DNA of 64,000 nucleotides from G965215145 sp965215145 (lineage in GTDB: Bacteria > Bacteroidota > Rhodothermia > Rhodothermales > JANQRZ01): the NCBI GenBank assembly GCA_965215145.1, contig OZ244038.1, positions 1 through 64,000 of the forward strand. Direction: 5' to 3'. Under the pieces are notes generated by a model. The model searched no databases, had not been told where the DNA came from, and worked only from the letters and a program-made list of their open reading frames with translations. How positions within the stretch are numbered: the stretch's first letter is position 1; each line of letters begins with the position of its first letter. Both the position numbers and the translations under genes were made by a program. Positions 24,745 through 33,365 of this stretch are shown here, in pieces.

Positions 24745-24813
24745 CCGCCGGGGTGTGGTGGCCCCGGCGGAACCGGCGAGCGGGGCGCGGCGAAGATGCC
24801 GCGCCCCGCTCGC
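24745..24813 (+). terminator. Two consecutive strong hairpins after the beta-helix gene
   Basis: Hairpin 1 pairs ccgccgggg (24745-24753) with ccccggcgg (24762-24770). Hairpin 2 pairs 24776-24791 with 24798-24813 in a perfect 16-bp stem with a 6-base loop, followed by tatctaa. They lie 13 bp past the stop. The remaining bases up to 25055 show no gene. Confidence 0.75.
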
Positions 24814-25055
24814 TATCTAAACCAGGTCGCTGTTTGTACGGGCTGGAGGCGCGGCCGGTCGTGCCTCCGCGGTCCCCTTACATCTCGGCGACCTCTGGTG
24901 TAGCATGGACCTCGTAGCGGGCGACGACGGAGAATGCCGCCGTGGTGGGCGGCGGGCTCCTCTGGAGCGCGGCGACAAAACCAACCCGGCGCCTTTGCAT
25001 CCGGCCCCCGTGGCCGATACAGCCGGGGCCCAGCACCGTTCACTCGCCCCCTGCC

Positions 25056-25919
25056 ATGCCCGCCACTGCCACGCTCGACTTCGCCCTCCGCTTCCCCCCA
25101 CTCCCGCGCACCGTCAGCGAGGTCTCCCGGCTCCTCGCCGAGGGCGAGTCGGATTCCAAGGCCCTCATCGAGGTGATCTCGGCCGACCCGAGCCTCTCGG
25201 CCTCGATCCTCCGCCAGATCAACTCCGTCTTCTACGGCCTCCGCGGCAACGTCGCCACGGTGGAGCGGGCCGTGCTGCTGCTCGGGTTCCAGACGACGTG
25301 CGACGTCGCGCTCACGGCTGGGATCGCCGGGCTCCGAGGCCTCCTCCGGACCCCGGAGCAGCTCAGCGCCTACCGCCGCCTCATCGGGCGGAGCCTCGGG
25401 GCGGCGCACTTCGCGCAGGTGCTGGTGGAGGAGGCCCGGCTCGGCGAGTCCGCCTCGCTCGCCTTCACCACGGGGCTGCTCAGCACCTCCGGCCAGTTCG
25501 TCCTCCTCTACAACCGCCCCGACGCGTACGCGGCGCTCGTCCGAGACCACGGCGGGGTGCCCCCCGCGGGCGCCGAGCGGGAGGCGTTCGGCGCCGACCA
25601 CGCCGCCGTGGCGCGGGCGGCGGCGGCGGCGTGGAACCTCCCCGAGGCGGTGGAGCAGGTGCTCAGCGGGTACCTCATGCCGGGCCAGCTCCCGGAGCCG
25701 CTCCGACCCCTCGCCTGGGCCCTCCGCGTCAGCCTCTCGGCGACGGACCAGCTCTGCCTCTCCGCCAACGAGGAGGGTGAGGCGCCCCTGTTCATCCCGC
25801 CCCCGGCGCTGATCCCCCTGGCTCAGCAGAGCGAGGCGTCGGCGGAGCACATCGCCCAGCGGGTGTTCGAGGAGCGGGAGCGCGCCAGCGCCTTCATGGC
25901 GATGGTGCTGGACGGCTGA
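25056..25919 (+). CDS. HDOD-domain signalling protein
   Basis: 287 residues from the ATG at 25056. Nearly the whole protein is one HDOD domain: LPPLPRTVSEVSRLL-like FPPLPRTVSEVSRLLAEGES, LIEVISADPSLSASILRQIN, SVFYGLRGNVATVERAVLLL and AFTTGLLSTSGQFVLL. As usual in HDOD, the His-Asp pair of true HD phosphohydrolases is absent (GLLSTSG instead of GLLHDIG), so it is a scaffold or sensor, not an enzyme. No receiver or output domain is fused. It stands alone between the hairpins at 24745-24813 and a convergent AtuA-like gene. Confidence 0.88.
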   Translation: MPATATLDFALRFPPLPRTVSEVSRLLAEGESDSKALIEVISADPSLSASILRQINSVFYGLRGNVATVERAVLLLGFQTTCDVALTAGIAGLRGLLRTPEQLSAYRRLIGRSLGAAHFAQVLVEEARLGESASLAFTTGLLSTSGQFVLLYNRPDAYAALVRDHGGVPPAGAEREAFGADHAAVARAAAAAWNLPEAVEQVLSGYLMPGQLPEPLRPLAWALRVSLSATDQLCLSANEEGEAPLFIPPPALIPLAQQSEASAEHIAQRVFEERERASAFMAMVLDG

Positions 25920-25950
25920 GCGGGGCCCGGCCGCCGGGCGCACCGGGGCC

Positions 25951-27309
25951 TCACGTCTCGACGACGGTCACCTCCGGCGTCACGCGGTCCTTCGGGATGA
26001 GGGCGGGCCAGTAGGCGATCACCTCGCTCGGCCGCGGGCGGCCCCCGGCGAAGCCCGTCACCCCGCTCGGCCCCGTCAGGATCAGCGGCGCGATCTCCCG
26101 GCCGAACCCCTCCACCGGCCCCCGCTCCTTCGCCCGCACCGAGATCCGGAGCTGCACCTCGTCCACCTCGACGGCCGCGTTTCCTCCGGCCTCCGTCAGC
26201 GCGCCGGCGCCGAGCACCTCGGCGCGGACCTCCTCGAACTCCAGCCCGAGCGCGTCGAACCGCCGACGCAGGATGTCGGCCGCGGCGCGGGCCTTCTTCG
26301 CCGGCTCCGGCCACGAGTAGACCAGCGTGCTCGTCGCCTTCCACCCGTCGGAGTACGCCGCGCTCACCTTGTAGAACTCGGTGTCCTCGGTGCCGGCGAT
26401 GCCGTGGACGCGGACGCGGTTGTCGCCGTCGGCTTCGAGCCGGATCGAGGTGAAGTCCGCGACGCAGTCCGGGGTGATGTAGTCGGTCGGGTCGCCGATC
26501 TCGTAGAGGAGCTGCTCGGCGACGGTGGGGACGGAGACGAGGCCGCCGGTGCCGTCGTGCTTCGTGACGGTGAACGTCCCGTCGGGCCGGGCCTCGACGA
26601 TGGGGAAGCCGACGTCGGCGAGGTCGGGGACGGTGTCCCAGTCGGTGAAGTTGCCGCCGGAGGACTGCGCGCCGCACTCGAGGATGTGGCCGGCGACGGT
26701 GCCGGCGGCCATCCGGTCCCAGTCGTCGCGGTCCCACCCGAACTCGTGGATCATCGGGGCCAGCGTGAGGCCGGTGTCGGTGGTCCGCCCGGTGATCACC
26801 ACGTCGGCGCCCTGTTGCAGGGCCTCCACGATGGGGCCGGCGCCGAGGTAGGCGTTCGCGCTCACCACCCGCTCGCGCACGGTCGAGAGCTTCTCGCCGG
26901 TCTCCATGTGCTCCAGCGCCACGCCGTCGGCGATCAGCGCGTCGAGGTCCTCCAGCAGGTCGTCCCCCGTGACGACGGCGATCCTGAGGCCGGTGATGCC
27001 GCGCTCGCGGGCGTTCTCCACGATCCGGTCGCGGCAGGCGAGGGGGTTCACCCCGCCGGCGTTCGAGATGATGGTGAACCCCTTCTCGTGGATGTCCGGC
27101 AGCAGCTCCGTCACGACCTCCACGAAGTCGCGCGCGTACCCCATCTCCGGGTTCTTGAGCTTCTGCTTCTGGAGGATGGACATGGTGACCTCGGCGAGGT
27201 AGTCCATCACGAGGTAGTCGATGGGGCCGCGCCGGGCCTGGTCGATGGGGGCGCGCTGGAGGTCCCCCCAGAACCCTTGCCCGGAGGCGATGCGGATGGT
27301 GTCTTTCAT
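25951..27309 (-). CDS. AtuA-like acyclic terpene utilisation/DUF1446 family protein
   Basis: 452 residues from the ATG at 27309. The DUF1446 (AtuA) family signature is clear at the start (IRIASGQGFWGD, DYLVMDYLAEVTMSIL) and later (FTIISNAGGVNPLACRD, ANAYLGAGPIVEALQQGADV, VITGRTTDTGLTLAPMIHEF, GHILECGAQSSGGNFTDW). AtuA acts with geranyl-CoA carboxylase in citronellol degradation in Pseudomonas, but most family members stand alone with unknown activity. Here no carboxylase or other atu gene is adjacent, so a terpene role is not supported. It faces the HDOD gene tail to tail (31 bp). Confidence 0.85.
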   Translation of the reverse strand: MKDTIRIASGQGFWGDLQRAPIDQARRGPIDYLVMDYLAEVTMSILQKQKLKNPEMGYARDFVEVVTELLPDIHEKGFTIISNAGGVNPLACRDRIVENARERGITGLRIAVVTGDDLLEDLDALIADGVALEHMETGEKLSTVRERVVSANAYLGAGPIVEALQQGADVVITGRTTDTGLTLAPMIHEFGWDRDDWDRMAAGTVAGHILECGAQSSGGNFTDWDTVPDLADVGFPIVEARPDGTFTVTKHDGTGGLVSVPTVAEQLLYEIGDPTDYITPDCVADFTSIRLEADGDNRVRVHGIAGTEDTEFYKVSAAYSDGWKATSTLVYSWPEPAKKARAAADILRRRFDALGLEFEEVRAEVLGAGALTEAGGNAAVEVDEVQLRISVRAKERGPVEGFGREIAPLILTGPSGVTGFAGGRPRPSEVIAYWPALIPKDRVTPEVTVVET

Positions 27310-27332
27310 CGGATGCGGTTGCCGGTAAACAC

Positions 27333-27360
27333 GTAGGGGCACGGCGTGCCGTGCCCCCAC
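27333..27360. repeat. GTAGGGGC-family palindrome between AtuA-like and NUDIX genes
   Basis: gtaggggcacggcg / tgccgtgcccccac is a near-perfect palindrome in the 61-bp gap between two minus-strand genes. It belongs to the same dispersed family as those in the mur-fts cluster. Confidence 0.88.
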
Positions 27361-27370
27361 AGGGTGAGCC

Positions 27371-27850
27371 TCAAGATACAGGCAGGACGAGATCGGGCAG
27401 TGGGCCGCCGCCGCGGAGGAGCCGGTCGGCGAGGAGGAGGAGGCGCCGCTGCTCGGGCCAGCCGAGCCGGGCGGCGGCCTCGTCGGCAGGGAGCCACGCG
27501 AAGGCGTCGTGCTCGCGGTCGAGCGTGGGGTCGCCGTCGAGCGCGGCGGCGAAGGCGGGGGCGAGGTTTATGCGGTCGTGCTGCCACTCGTAGAACGCGT
27601 TGACCGAGGGGATGACCCACGCGCGGATCGGCGCCCGGCCCGTCTCCTCCCGCACCTCGCGGAGCGCGGCCTGCCACGCCACCTCACCGGGCTCGATCTC
27701 CCCGCCGACCATCCGCCACGCCCCAGCGTAGGCCACGCCCGCCGCGCGGCGCAGCAGCAGCCACTCGGCGCCGGCCCCTGCGAGCCGGTACGGGTACACG
27801 TCCACCACACGCACGGCGGCCCGGCGGGGGAGGGGGTCGGAAGGTGGCAC
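27371..27850 (-). CDS. NUDIX hydrolase
   Basis: The GTG at 27850 gives 159 residues; longer versions would overlap the divergent gene at 27920 and lack conserved sequence. The Nudix box GEIEPGEVAWQAALREVREE-TG fits GX5EX7REUXEEXG completely. It is preceded by RRAAGVAYAGAWRMVGG and followed by a typical DREHDAFAWLPADEAAARL segment. It would hydrolyse a nucleoside-diphosphate derivative; dihydroneopterin triphosphate or 8-oxo-dNTP are family possibilities, and the sequence does not decide between them. It is divergent from the small membrane protein gene. Confidence 0.9.
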   Translation of the reverse strand: MPPSDPLPRRAAVRVVDVYPYRLAGAGAEWLLLRRAAGVAYAGAWRMVGGEIEPGEVAWQAALREVREETGRAPIRAWVIPSVNAFYEWQHDRINLAPAFAAALDGDPTLDREHDAFAWLPADEAAARLGWPEQRRLLLLADRLLRGGGPLPDLVLPVS

Positions 27851-27919
27851 GGCTCGAACTTCGGCGGGGCGGTCGGGTGTAAACCGACCCCAAGCTGCCC
27901 GTTCCCCCAACGGTTTCCC

Positions 27920-28156
27920 GTGGATCCCGAAGCCCTCCGCGCCGCCCCCCTCGTCGCCGCCCTCACGGCGGTTGGCTTCGTCGCGCTGGCGTTCATCCTG
28001 CTCTACCCCATCTGGCGGTTCCTGAAGCGGGAGGAGGAGGTCAGCCGCGGGTGGACCGACGACGAGATCGCCCGCGCCTCCCGCCGCGAGCCCCACGGCG
28101 GCGACGGCGCCGGAGCGGTGGGCAACGGGGGCACAGAACGGCCCCCACCCCGCTAG
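27920..28156 (+). CDS. Small single-span membrane protein upstream of R2lox
   Basis: 78 residues from a GTG at 27920 (DPEALRAAPLVAALTAVGFV). One transmembrane helix (residues about 9-32) ends in LLYPIWRFLKREEE, followed by a charged Gly-rich cytoplasmic tail (WTDDEIARASRREPHGGDG). The start is placed after the divergent NUDIX gene's promoter region. The gene is 13 bp upstream of the R2lox gene and is probably co-transcribed with it. I do not recognise a family. Confidence 0.65.
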   Translation: MDPEALRAAPLVAALTAVGFVALAFILLYPIWRFLKREEEVSRGWTDDEIARASRREPHGGDGAGAVGNGGTERPPPR

Positions 28157-28169
28157 CTCGACGCCTGCC

Positions 28170-29000
28170 ATGCTCCACGACGCCCACCGGACCCGCTACC
28201 AAAAGGCGAAGCGCCTCGCCTGGGACCCCCAGCATATCGACTTGGAGCAGGACCGCCGCGACTGGGCCGCGCTCTCGGACGTCGAGCGCGACGCGACGGC
28301 CCGCGCCTGCGCCCTCTTCCTTGGCGGCGAGGAGGCCGTCGCCACCGACCTCGCCCCGCTGCTCGTGGCGCTCCGCAGGCGCGAGGGTGAGGGAGCCGCG
28401 TGCGCCTTCCTCGCGGCGCAGATCTGGGAGGAGACGAAGCACGCCGAGTTCTTCGCCCGCTGGCTGAGTGAGATCGCCGGGGGCGCGGACCCAACGGCCT
28501 TCGCGGGGCCGAGCCACGCGGCGCTGTTCCAGGAGGCCCTGCCGGCCGCGCTCGACGCCGTCCTCACGGACCCCTCCGACGCCGCCCTCGTCCGCGCCGT
28601 CACGACGTACCACCTCTTCGTCGAGGGCACGCTGGCCGAGGCGGGCTACCACGGGTTCTACCGCATCTTCGAGGCGCGCGGCATCACGCCGGGGCTGGTC
28701 GAGGGAATCCGGCTCGTGCAGCGCGACGAGGCTCGCCACGTCGCCTTCGGGCTGGACCTGCTGCGCGCGGCGTTCGCCCGGGACGCCGGCCTCCGCGACG
28801 TGATGGAGGCCGAGGCCGAGCGGCTGTTTCCCCTCGTCGTCGGCACCCTCGCCGACTACTTCGACCCCTACGGCGGCGAGACCGACCCGTTCGGGCTGAC
28901 GGCCACCGAGATGCTGGAGTACGCGGGCGCGCAGCTCGCCAAGCGCTACGCCGTCCTGGAGCGCCCGCTCAGCGCCGACGAGTCGCCGGTCATGGCGTAG
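28170..29000 (+). CDS. R2-like ligand-binding oxidase (R2lox)
   Basis: 276 residues of the ferritin-like R2lox family. The Mn/Fe ligands known from Mycobacterium R2lox align: E54 (GEEAVATD), E88 and H91 (EETKH), E152 (FVEGTLAEAGY), E187 and H190 (DEARH). V57 and Y147 match the residues that form the ether cross-link. It is thus expected to bind a heterodinuclear Mn/Fe site and a long-chain fatty-acid-like ligand. It is not a ribonucleotide reductase subunit, since no radical-transfer C-terminus or nrdA neighbour is present. Physiological role unknown. Confidence 0.9.
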   Translation: MLHDAHRTRYQKAKRLAWDPQHIDLEQDRRDWAALSDVERDATARACALFLGGEEAVATDLAPLLVALRRREGEGAACAFLAAQIWEETKHAEFFARWLSEIAGGADPTAFAGPSHAALFQEALPAALDAVLTDPSDAALVRAVTTYHLFVEGTLAEAGYHGFYRIFEARGITPGLVEGIRLVQRDEARHVAFGLDLLRAAFARDAGLRDVMEAEAERLFPLVVGTLADYFDPYGGETDPFGLTATEMLEYAGAQLAKRYAVLERPLSADESPVMA

Positions 29001-29055
29001 CGCCATCGCAACTGCCCTCTCGGTGCGGCGTAGGCGCCGAAAACGCCAGCCTCCG

Positions 29056-29898
29056 ATGCCTGACCACACATTCACCGAAGAGGAGGTCCGCGCCGTCATC
29101 CGGCGCGCGGTTGCACGGCAGGAGGAGGCCGAAGAACGTCGGGAGGCCCGTGAGCACGGCCTCACGCTGGCGGAGCTGGAGCAGCTCGGCGCTGAGGTCG
29201 GCCTCGCGCCGGAGCACCTCCGCACCGCCGCTGAGGAGGTCCGAACAGGACGGCCCGTCGCCGCCGAGGCCACGACGCAGACCGACACCCACGTCATCGT
29301 CGAACGGTGGGTGGACGGGCCGTGGTCGGTGGAGGCGTGGGAGGACACGGTGGCGCTGCTGCGGCGGTGGGTCGGGTCCGGGAAGGGGAAGCTCAGCCGG
29401 GTAGGGCGCGCTCACGAGTGGAGCCACACCAGCGACTTCGACGTCGAGACGCGCGTGTCTGCGAGCGAGCGCAGGGGCCGGACGCGGCTGCTGCTCTCGC
29501 AGCGCGTCGGGCAGGCTCGGCCGGAGGTGGAGGGGATCGCGTTCGGCGGCGCAGCCGGCCTCGTGGCTGGGGTGTTGGGGGCCGTCATGCTGGGTGACGC
29601 CATTGAGACGGTCTGGCTCTTCCTCGCCGTGCTCTTCGCCCTCGCCGTCAGCACGGCGCTCGTGCTGTCCCCCATCATCACCCGGCTCGACCGGCGCTGG
29701 CGCGAGAAGAAGCACCGCCGCCTGCAGGCCCTCGCCGCCGACGTGGAGGCCGTCTTCGAAGCCGCTCAGCCGGAGGTCCTGGAAGCACGACCCGCAGAGT
29801 CGGCACTCGCCGGACGGCTCGACCTCGACGCGCTCGACCCCGTCCCCGCCGAGGCGGAGGGCCGGGGGGCTCCCGTCAACCACCGAACCCGGCTCTGA
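29056..29898 (+). CDS. Membrane protein of unknown function with N-terminal HTH-like region
   Basis: 280 residues from the ATG at 29056 (MPDHTFTEEEVRAVIRRAVA). The N-terminal 60 residues are helical and charged, with a LTLAELEQLGAEVGLAPEHL segment that looks like a small helical bundle. A soluble middle is followed by two transmembrane helices (about residues 157-177 and 182-205), then a basic loop (RRWREKKHRRLQAL) and an acidic tail. No family recognised. Its stop overlaps the next start (TGATG), so it is translationally coupled to the ATP-grasp gene. Confidence 0.75.
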   Translation: MPDHTFTEEEVRAVIRRAVARQEEAEERREAREHGLTLAELEQLGAEVGLAPEHLRTAAEEVRTGRPVAAEATTQTDTHVIVERWVDGPWSVEAWEDTVALLRRWVGSGKGKLSRVGRAHEWSHTSDFDVETRVSASERRGRTRLLLSQRVGQARPEVEGIAFGGAAGLVAGVLGAVMLGDAIETVWLFLAVLFALAVSTALVLSPIITRLDRRWREKKHRRLQALAADVEAVFEAAQPEVLEARPAESALAGRLDLDALDPVPAEAEGRGAPVNHRTRL

Positions 29899-30968
29899 TG
29901 CGCATCGGGATCATCTACGACCGCCTCGGCGACCGGGAGCCGCCGCCGAACGCCCCGCCAGACTGGGACGCCGAGTTCGAGCCGGAGATGACCATCGCCG
30001 CCATCGAGGACGCCCTCCGCGCGCTCGGCCACACGCCCGTCCGCGTCGGCGACGCGCGGGCGCTGCTGCGGCGGATGGGCGCCGGGCCGCTCGACTTCGC
30101 CGCCGCCGTCAACATCGCCGAGGGGTACGGGAGCCGCAACCGCGAGGCGCAGGCGCCGGTGCTGCTGGAGCTGGCCGACGTCCCCTGTCTCGGCTCCGAC
30201 GCGCACGCCCTCTCCGTCTCGCTCGACAAGCACCTCACCAAGCTCCTCGCCCACGCCGCCGGCGTCCCGACGCCGGAATGGGGCCGGGCTGTGTGGGGCA
30301 GCGGCCTCCCACCGAACCGCCCGCCGCTGCCGGTCTTCGTGAAGCCGCGCTACGAGGGCACCGCGAAGGGCATCGCCCCGACGAGCCGCTGTGACCGCCA
30401 CGAGGCGTTCCTGCGAGAGGTCCACCGCCAGCTCCGGCTCTACCGGCAGGACCTGATCGTCGAGCAGTTCGTGCCCGGCGCGGAGTTCACCGTCGCCGTC
30501 GTCGGCGGGGGCACCCCCGCCGACCCGGCCGAGGCGCTGCCGGTGCTCCAGCGCGCCACCGAGCGGAAGACCGGGATCGGGCTGCACGCGCTCGAACGCC
30601 ATGAGCCGCCGGGCCGCCCCTTCGAGCACGACCTGACGGGCGACCTCACCTCGGAACTAGAGGCGGAGCTGCAGCGCCTCGCCCTCCGCGTCTTTCGCCT
30701 CCTCGGCTGCCGCGACTTCGCCCGCGTGGACTTCCGCGTCGGCCGCGACGGGCGGCCGTGGTTCCTAGAGATAAACCCGCTTCCGACGTTCGCGCCCGGC
30801 GACACCTTCGCCATCGTCGCCGCACTGATGGGGCGGACGTACACGGACTTCCTCGCCGGGGTGCTCGGGCGGGGCCTCCACCGGCTCGGTGTCAACCGCG
30901 AGCCCGTCGAGCGCCCGCCGCTCCGCGCGAAGTCCGGCCAGTTCAGCGGGCCAGCGGGGGGAGCATAG
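29898..30968 (+). CDS. D-alanine:D-alanine ligase-like ATP-grasp enzyme
   Basis: 356 residues with ATP-grasp architecture: the N-terminal domain RIGIIYDRLGD, then SVSLDKHLTKLLAHAAGVPT, PVFVKPRYEGTAKGIAPTSR (ATP-binding Lys), LIVEQFVPGAEFTVAVVG and the metal-binding FARVDFRVGRDGRPWFLEIN-PLP. It is closest to D-Ala:D-Ala ligases, but the AEGYGSRNREAQ segment is the form seen in stand-alone Ddl-like ligases outside wall clusters. It may therefore make another dipeptide-type bond. The start overlaps the previous gene by one base. Confidence 0.85.
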   Translation: MRIGIIYDRLGDREPPPNAPPDWDAEFEPEMTIAAIEDALRALGHTPVRVGDARALLRRMGAGPLDFAAAVNIAEGYGSRNREAQAPVLLELADVPCLGSDAHALSVSLDKHLTKLLAHAAGVPTPEWGRAVWGSGLPPNRPPLPVFVKPRYEGTAKGIAPTSRCDRHEAFLREVHRQLRLYRQDLIVEQFVPGAEFTVAVVGGGTPADPAEALPVLQRATERKTGIGLHALERHEPPGRPFEHDLTGDLTSELEAELQRLALRVFRLLGCRDFARVDFRVGRDGRPWFLEINPLPTFAPGDTFAIVAALMGRTYTDFLAGVLGRGLHRLGVNREPVERPPLRAKSGQFSGPAGGA

Positions 30969-30974
30969 CCGGGC

Positions 30975-31340
30975 TTACTCCTCGGCCTCCACGAAGGCGC
31001 CCAGCAGGACCGCGTGGGTCTCGACCTCGTCGGCCAGCTCGGCCTCCCCCTCCCGCCGCGCCTCCTCGGCGATCTGGCCGAACAGGGCGGGGACGTACTC
31101 GTCCCACTCGAACGAGGCGCCCCGGCGGCGCGAGCCGTAGGTGTAGGCCTCTTCGAAGGCGGCGTCGTGGTGGGCCTCGAAGGCCGCCGTCAACAGAGCC
31201 TCATGCTCCTCGTAGCTCGGAAGGGACTCAACGAGCGCGACCGCCTCCTCCTTGACCGCGTCCCTGTCCCCGTCGGCGCGGAACAGGCCGAGGGCGGAGA
31301 CGACGACGACGGCGAGGCCGATGGTGATGAGCTTCTTCAT
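30975..31340 (-). CDS. Small exported or membrane-anchored hypothetical protein
   Basis: 121 residues from the ATG at 31340 (MKKLITIGLAVVVVSALGLF, an uncleaved anchor or signal). The remainder is strongly acidic and helical (LVESLPSYEEHEALLTAAFE, EARREGEAELADEVETHAVL). No family recognised. It is convergent with the ATP-grasp gene, 6 bp from its stop. The 73 bp to the divergent zinc-ribbon gene hold both promoters. Confidence 0.7.
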   Translation of the reverse strand: MKKLITIGLAVVVVSALGLFRADGDRDAVKEEAVALVESLPSYEEHEALLTAAFEAHHDAAFEEAYTYGSRRRGASFEWDEYVPALFGQIAEEARREGEAELADEVETHAVLLGAFVEAEE

Positions 31341-31413
31341 GACGGGGGTGGCGGGGCGCAGGTTAGGGTCGCCGACGGGATCGGCCGCGCTCCGCCGCCG
31401 CTTAACTTCCGGC

Positions 31414-31626
31414 ATGCCCGAGGCACCTCCCACCTGCCGCTGCGGCCACGGCCGCGACCACCACTGGGTCCGGCCCGAGATGCGCTACGGCCTCGGGGCG
31501 TGGCTGCTGCTGTTCTCCGGCTCCTCGACCAAGCCAAAGGCCATCACCTTCCGCTGCGGCCGGTGCGGCGAGGCCCTCGAGACCACCCGCGACCCCGAGG
31601 TGCTGGAGGCCCACCGCCGCCGCTAA
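31414..31626 (+). CDS. Small zinc-ribbon-like protein
   Basis: 70 residues from the ATG at 31414. It has CRCGHGRDHHW near the N-terminus and FRCGRCGEALETT near the C-terminus, so C-x-C-x-H...C-x2-C could bind zinc. Between them is a hydrophobic stretch (YGLGAWLLLFSGSS). It lies 23 bp upstream of the KamA-type gene on the same strand and may be co-transcribed. Function unknown. Confidence 0.6.
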   Translation: MPEAPPTCRCGHGRDHHWVRPEMRYGLGAWLLLFSGSSTKPKAITFRCGRCGEALETTRDPEVLEAHRRR

Positions 31627-31649
31627 GCCCGCCGACTCCCGGCGTCCCG

Positions 31650-32876
31650 ATGACCTCGTTCCCCCAACACAACGCGAGCACGGCCGAGTGGGCCGACTGG
31701 CGCTGGCAAATGCGCCACCGCCTCCGCACCGCCGACGACCTCCGCCGCTACGTCCGGCCGACCGGCGACGAGCTCGCCGCGATCGAGGCCACGCGCGACG
31801 TGTTCCGCTGGACGATCACGCCGTACTACGCCAGCCTCATGGACCCGGTGGACCCCGACTGCCCCGTCCGCCGGCAGGTCGTCCCCCGGATGAGCGAGAT
31901 GGCGCCCGACATCGTCGGCGTCGTGGACCCGCTCGACGAGGTCGGGCACTCGCCGGTCAAGAACCTCGTCCACAACTACCCCGACCGCGTCGCCTTCTGC
32001 GTCACGAGCGAGTGCGCCGTCTACTGCCGGTACTGCCTCCGCAAGCGGATGGTCGGCGACGCGGGGTTCATGATGCGGAAGGCAGAGTTGGAGGACGGCC
32101 TCGCCTACATCGCCCGGACGCCCGCCGTCCGCGACGTGCTGCTCACCGGCGGTGACCCGCTGATCTTCTCCGACGACAACCTCCGGTGGCTGCTCGGCCG
32201 GCTCCGCGAGATCCCCCACGTCGAGGTCGTCCGGCTCGGGAGCCGGCTGCCGGTGCTGAACCCGTTCCGCGTGACGGACGCGCTGTGCGAGACGCTGGCG
32301 GCGCACCACCCGGTCTGGCTCAACACCCACTTCAACCACCCCCGCGAACTGACCCGCGAGGCGGCCGAGGCGTGCGCCCGACTGGCCGCGGCGGGCGTCC
32401 CGGTGGGGAACCAGACGGTGCTGCTCCGGGGGATCAACGCCGACGCGGCGACGATGAAGGCGCTCGTCGAGGGGCTCGTCGCGATGCGCGTCCGGCCGTA
32501 CTACGTCTACCAGGCGCAGCTCATCGGGGGGACGGCCCCGTTCCGCACGAGCGTCGAGCGGGGGATGGACCTGATGCGGCGGCTGCGCGGCCACACCTCC
32601 GGCTTCGCCGTGCCGACCTACGTGCTCGACACGCCCCACGGGAAGGTGCCCCTCACGCGCGACTACGTCCTCGGCCGGGCCGGCGACCACGTCCTGCTGC
32701 GCAGCACCCGCGGCGACCTGTGGGCCGAGCCCAACCCGATCCCCGACGACGAGCGGGCCGTCGCCGCCGAGGTAGCGCTGCCGGAGGTGGTGTTACCCAG
32801 CGGCGTCGCCACGGTCCCGACCGGCGCTCCGACGTTCGTGCCCGTGCCGGAGGGGGTGGCGCGGATCGGGGGGTGA
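31650..32876 (+). CDS. KamA-family radical SAM aminomutase
   Basis: 408 residues from the ATG at 31650. The N-terminal domain (WADWRWQMRHRLRTADDLRR) is that of the lysine 2,3-aminomutase family. The cluster motif CAVYCRYC binds the [4Fe-4S] centre and SAM, preceded by YPDRVAFCVTSE. The PLP-binding region and conserved DVLLTGGDPL, LNTHFNHPRELT and GVPVGNQTVLLRGIN are present, with a C-terminal VLDTPHGKVPL segment. It would migrate an amino group from C2 to C3 of lysine or a related amino acid; lysine versus glutamate preference cannot be settled here. No lysine fermentation genes are nearby. Confidence 0.92.
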   Translation: MTSFPQHNASTAEWADWRWQMRHRLRTADDLRRYVRPTGDELAAIEATRDVFRWTITPYYASLMDPVDPDCPVRRQVVPRMSEMAPDIVGVVDPLDEVGHSPVKNLVHNYPDRVAFCVTSECAVYCRYCLRKRMVGDAGFMMRKAELEDGLAYIARTPAVRDVLLTGGDPLIFSDDNLRWLLGRLREIPHVEVVRLGSRLPVLNPFRVTDALCETLAAHHPVWLNTHFNHPRELTREAAEACARLAAAGVPVGNQTVLLRGINADAATMKALVEGLVAMRVRPYYVYQAQLIGGTAPFRTSVERGMDLMRRLRGHTSGFAVPTYVLDTPHGKVPLTRDYVLGRAGDHVLLRSTRGDLWAEPNPIPDDERAVAAEVALPEVVLPSGVATVPTGAPTFVPVPEGVARIGG

Positions 32877-32883
32877 GGCGCGG

Positions 32884-32913
32884 TTGCATCTTTCCTGCTA
32901 CGCGGCGTAATTA
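32884..32913 (+). promoter_or_regulatory. Possible sigma70-type promoter
   Basis: ttgcat (32884-32889), an 18-bp spacer and taatta (32908-32913) lie 34 bp before the start of the gene at 32948, after the KamA stop. Confidence 0.5.
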
Positions 32914-32947
32914 GTAGGGGCTAACCTCTCATCAACCGCCACCTACC

Positions 32948-33277
32948 ATGATCCTCCGCCGCATCGACCCCCTCTCGTTCGCCAAGATCTACGCCGTCGT
33001 CACGGCCGCCATCGCCTTCGTGTTCGCGCTGCCGGCGGGGTGCCTCGCCGCGATGGTCGGGAGCATCGGGGGCGAGTACGGCGGGAGTCCCTTCGGCGCG
33101 GGCGCCGGGCTCCTCGTCATCTTCCTGTACCCCATCATCGGTCTCATCTTCGGGTTCATCGGCGCGTTCGTCATGGCGTGGGTCTACAACTTCGTCGCGG
33201 AGCGGATGGGCGGGGTGGAGCTGGAGTTCGACGAGGGCTACCTCGGCCGGGACGCGGGCCGGGAGCCGCTCGGCTGA
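32948..33277 (+). CDS. DUF3566-like small membrane protein
   Basis: 109 residues: a conserved-looking N-terminus LRRIDPLSFAKIYAVVTAAI, two long transmembrane helices (about 14-40 and 55-82) with a Gly-rich hairpin (GGEYGGSPFGAGAG), and a soluble tail MGGVELEFDEGYLG. The arrangement resembles DUF3566-type transmembrane proteins, but I am not sure of the family. It has its own likely promoter and stands alone. Confidence 0.75.
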   Translation: MILRRIDPLSFAKIYAVVTAAIAFVFALPAGCLAAMVGSIGGEYGGSPFGAGAGLLVIFLYPIIGLIFGFIGAFVMAWVYNFVAERMGGVELEFDEGYLGRDAGREPLG

Positions 33278-33291
33278 GCGCGGCGCGCCGG

Positions 33292-33320
33292 TTGACAGGG
33301 CGCGCGGGCGCGGGTAGATT
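33292..33320 (+). promoter_or_regulatory. Good sigma70-type promoter
   Basis: ttgaca (33292-33297), a 17-bp GC-rich spacer and tagatt (33315-33320) lie 45 bp before the start codon at 33366. This is the best -35/-10 match I found in the window. Confidence 0.6.
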
Positions 33321-33365
33321 CGGGCCCTCCGCCTCCTCTCCTCCGCCGCCGCGCCAACCAGGCCT

